From positions 1-6,613 of the forward strand of contig DASVVG010000238.1 in the NCBI GenBank assembly GCA_036386655.1: a DNA stretch of 6,613 nt, read 5' to 3'. Position 1 is the stretch's first letter; the number at the start of each line of letters is the position of its first letter. The stretch comes from JAHWJX01 sp036386655. Lineage in GTDB: Bacteria > Pseudomonadota > Alphaproteobacteria > Caulobacterales > Caulobacteraceae. Positions 6,407 to 6,613 of the stretch are shown piece by piece. A program made the position numbers and the translations under genes. Below the pieces are notes generated by a model. It did not search any database, was not told the DNA's origin, and was given only the letters and a program-made list of their open reading frames with translations.

Positions 6407-6419
6407 GCGGCTGAGCCGC
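6400..6419. terminator. Weak hairpins in the convergent junction before upp
   Basis: Two overlapping inverted repeats lie at the end of the zinc-ribbon gene: CCGCT-G-AGCGG (6400-6410) and GCGGC-TGA-GCCGC (6407-6419). They cannot form together. Neither is followed by a T-run on either strand, so they are at best part of a bidirectional, factor-assisted 3' end for the two convergent genes. Confidence 0.3.
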
Positions 6420-6436
6420 GACGATCGAGCGCACCC

Positions 6437-6613
6437 TCAGCGCGTGCCGAACAGCCGATCGCCGGCGTCCCCGAGACCGGGAACGATGTAGCCGTGCTCG
6501 TCCAGGCGCTCGTCCACGGCGGCGGTCCAGAGAGGAACGTCCGGATGATGCGCCCGGAAACGCTCGACGCCCTCAGGCGCGGCCACCAGGCAGACGAGCC
6601 GTAGATTGACGGC
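6437..6613 (-). CDS. upp: Uracil phosphoribosyltransferase, C-terminal 58 residues (5' end outside window)
   Basis: Cytoplasmic pyrimidine salvage enzyme that makes UMP and pyrophosphate from uracil and PRPP. The frame enters from the right edge and stops at TGA (6437-6439). The visible tail contains LVAAPEGVERF, a HPDVPLWTAAVDE stretch and the family signature GYIVPGLGDAGDRLFGT, which forms the uracil-binding region at the C-terminus. The family is normally about 208-210 residues, so a little over a quarter is seen. The last residues GTR match the usual GTK/GTR ending, so the C-terminus is intact. Confidence 0.96.
   Translation of the reverse strand, partial: AVNLRLVCLVAAPEGVERFRAHHPDVPLWTAAVDERLDEHGYIVPGLGDAGDRLFGTR

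Noticed and set aside
6032..6434. Minus-strand frames of 67-89 codons opposite the zinc-ribbon gene
   Set aside because: They run through the divergent promoter region or overlap the plus-strand gene with its own ribosome site and CxxC motifs; no features of their own.
1..6613. tRNA, rRNA, insertion sequences or attachment sites
   Set aside because: No cloverleaf, rRNA-like stretch, transposase motif, terminal inverted repeats or flanking direct repeats were seen.

Overview
The window is GC-rich, tightly packed bacterial DNA. It looks like a Gram-negative, probably alphaproteobacterial, chromosome. This rests on the two-partner secretion genes with Sec signal peptides, an OmpA-type peptidoglycan-binding protein, the base composition and GTG start codons. 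The order or genus cannot be fixed from the sequence alone.

Layout. Positions 1-5981 are one minus-strand block that reads right to left: an OmpA-like periplasmic or outer-membrane protein (5169-5981), an 81-bp gap with a GC hairpin, a TpsB/FhaC-type outer-membrane transporter (3330-5087), and 8 bp later a TpsA exoprotein of the filamentous haemagglutinin type (3321 to the left edge). The TpsA frame has no stop codon in 1107 codons and runs out of the window, so its C-terminus is missing. From about residue 378 it is made of degenerate tandem units, which become clear 139-152-residue repeats after residue 600. A convincing sigma70-like promoter (TTGCCG-17 bp-TATAAG) lies upstream of the OmpA-like gene. 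An imperfect palindrome sits over the expected transcription start, and a small hairpin displays the ribosome-binding site in its loop.

On the other side of this promoter region a plus-strand unit runs away from it: a possible 14-codon leader ORF with a good ribosome-binding site, overlapping by GTGA the start of a small CxxC/CxxC zinc-ribbon-like protein (6152-6406). Converging on it from the right edge is the 3' end of upp, uracil phosphoribosyltransferase (58 C-terminal residues).

How the parts fit. TpsB should recognise the N-terminal domain of TpsA in the periplasm and pass the beta-helical exoprotein through its barrel to the cell surface. The co-oriented OmpA-like protein, placed first in the apparent operon, may tie the secretion site or envelope to peptidoglycan; this is inference from gene order. 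The zinc-ribbon gene and upp look like unrelated neighbours. The long plus-strand open frames opposite tpsA, tpsB and the OmpA-like gene are products of codon bias and are not annotated.
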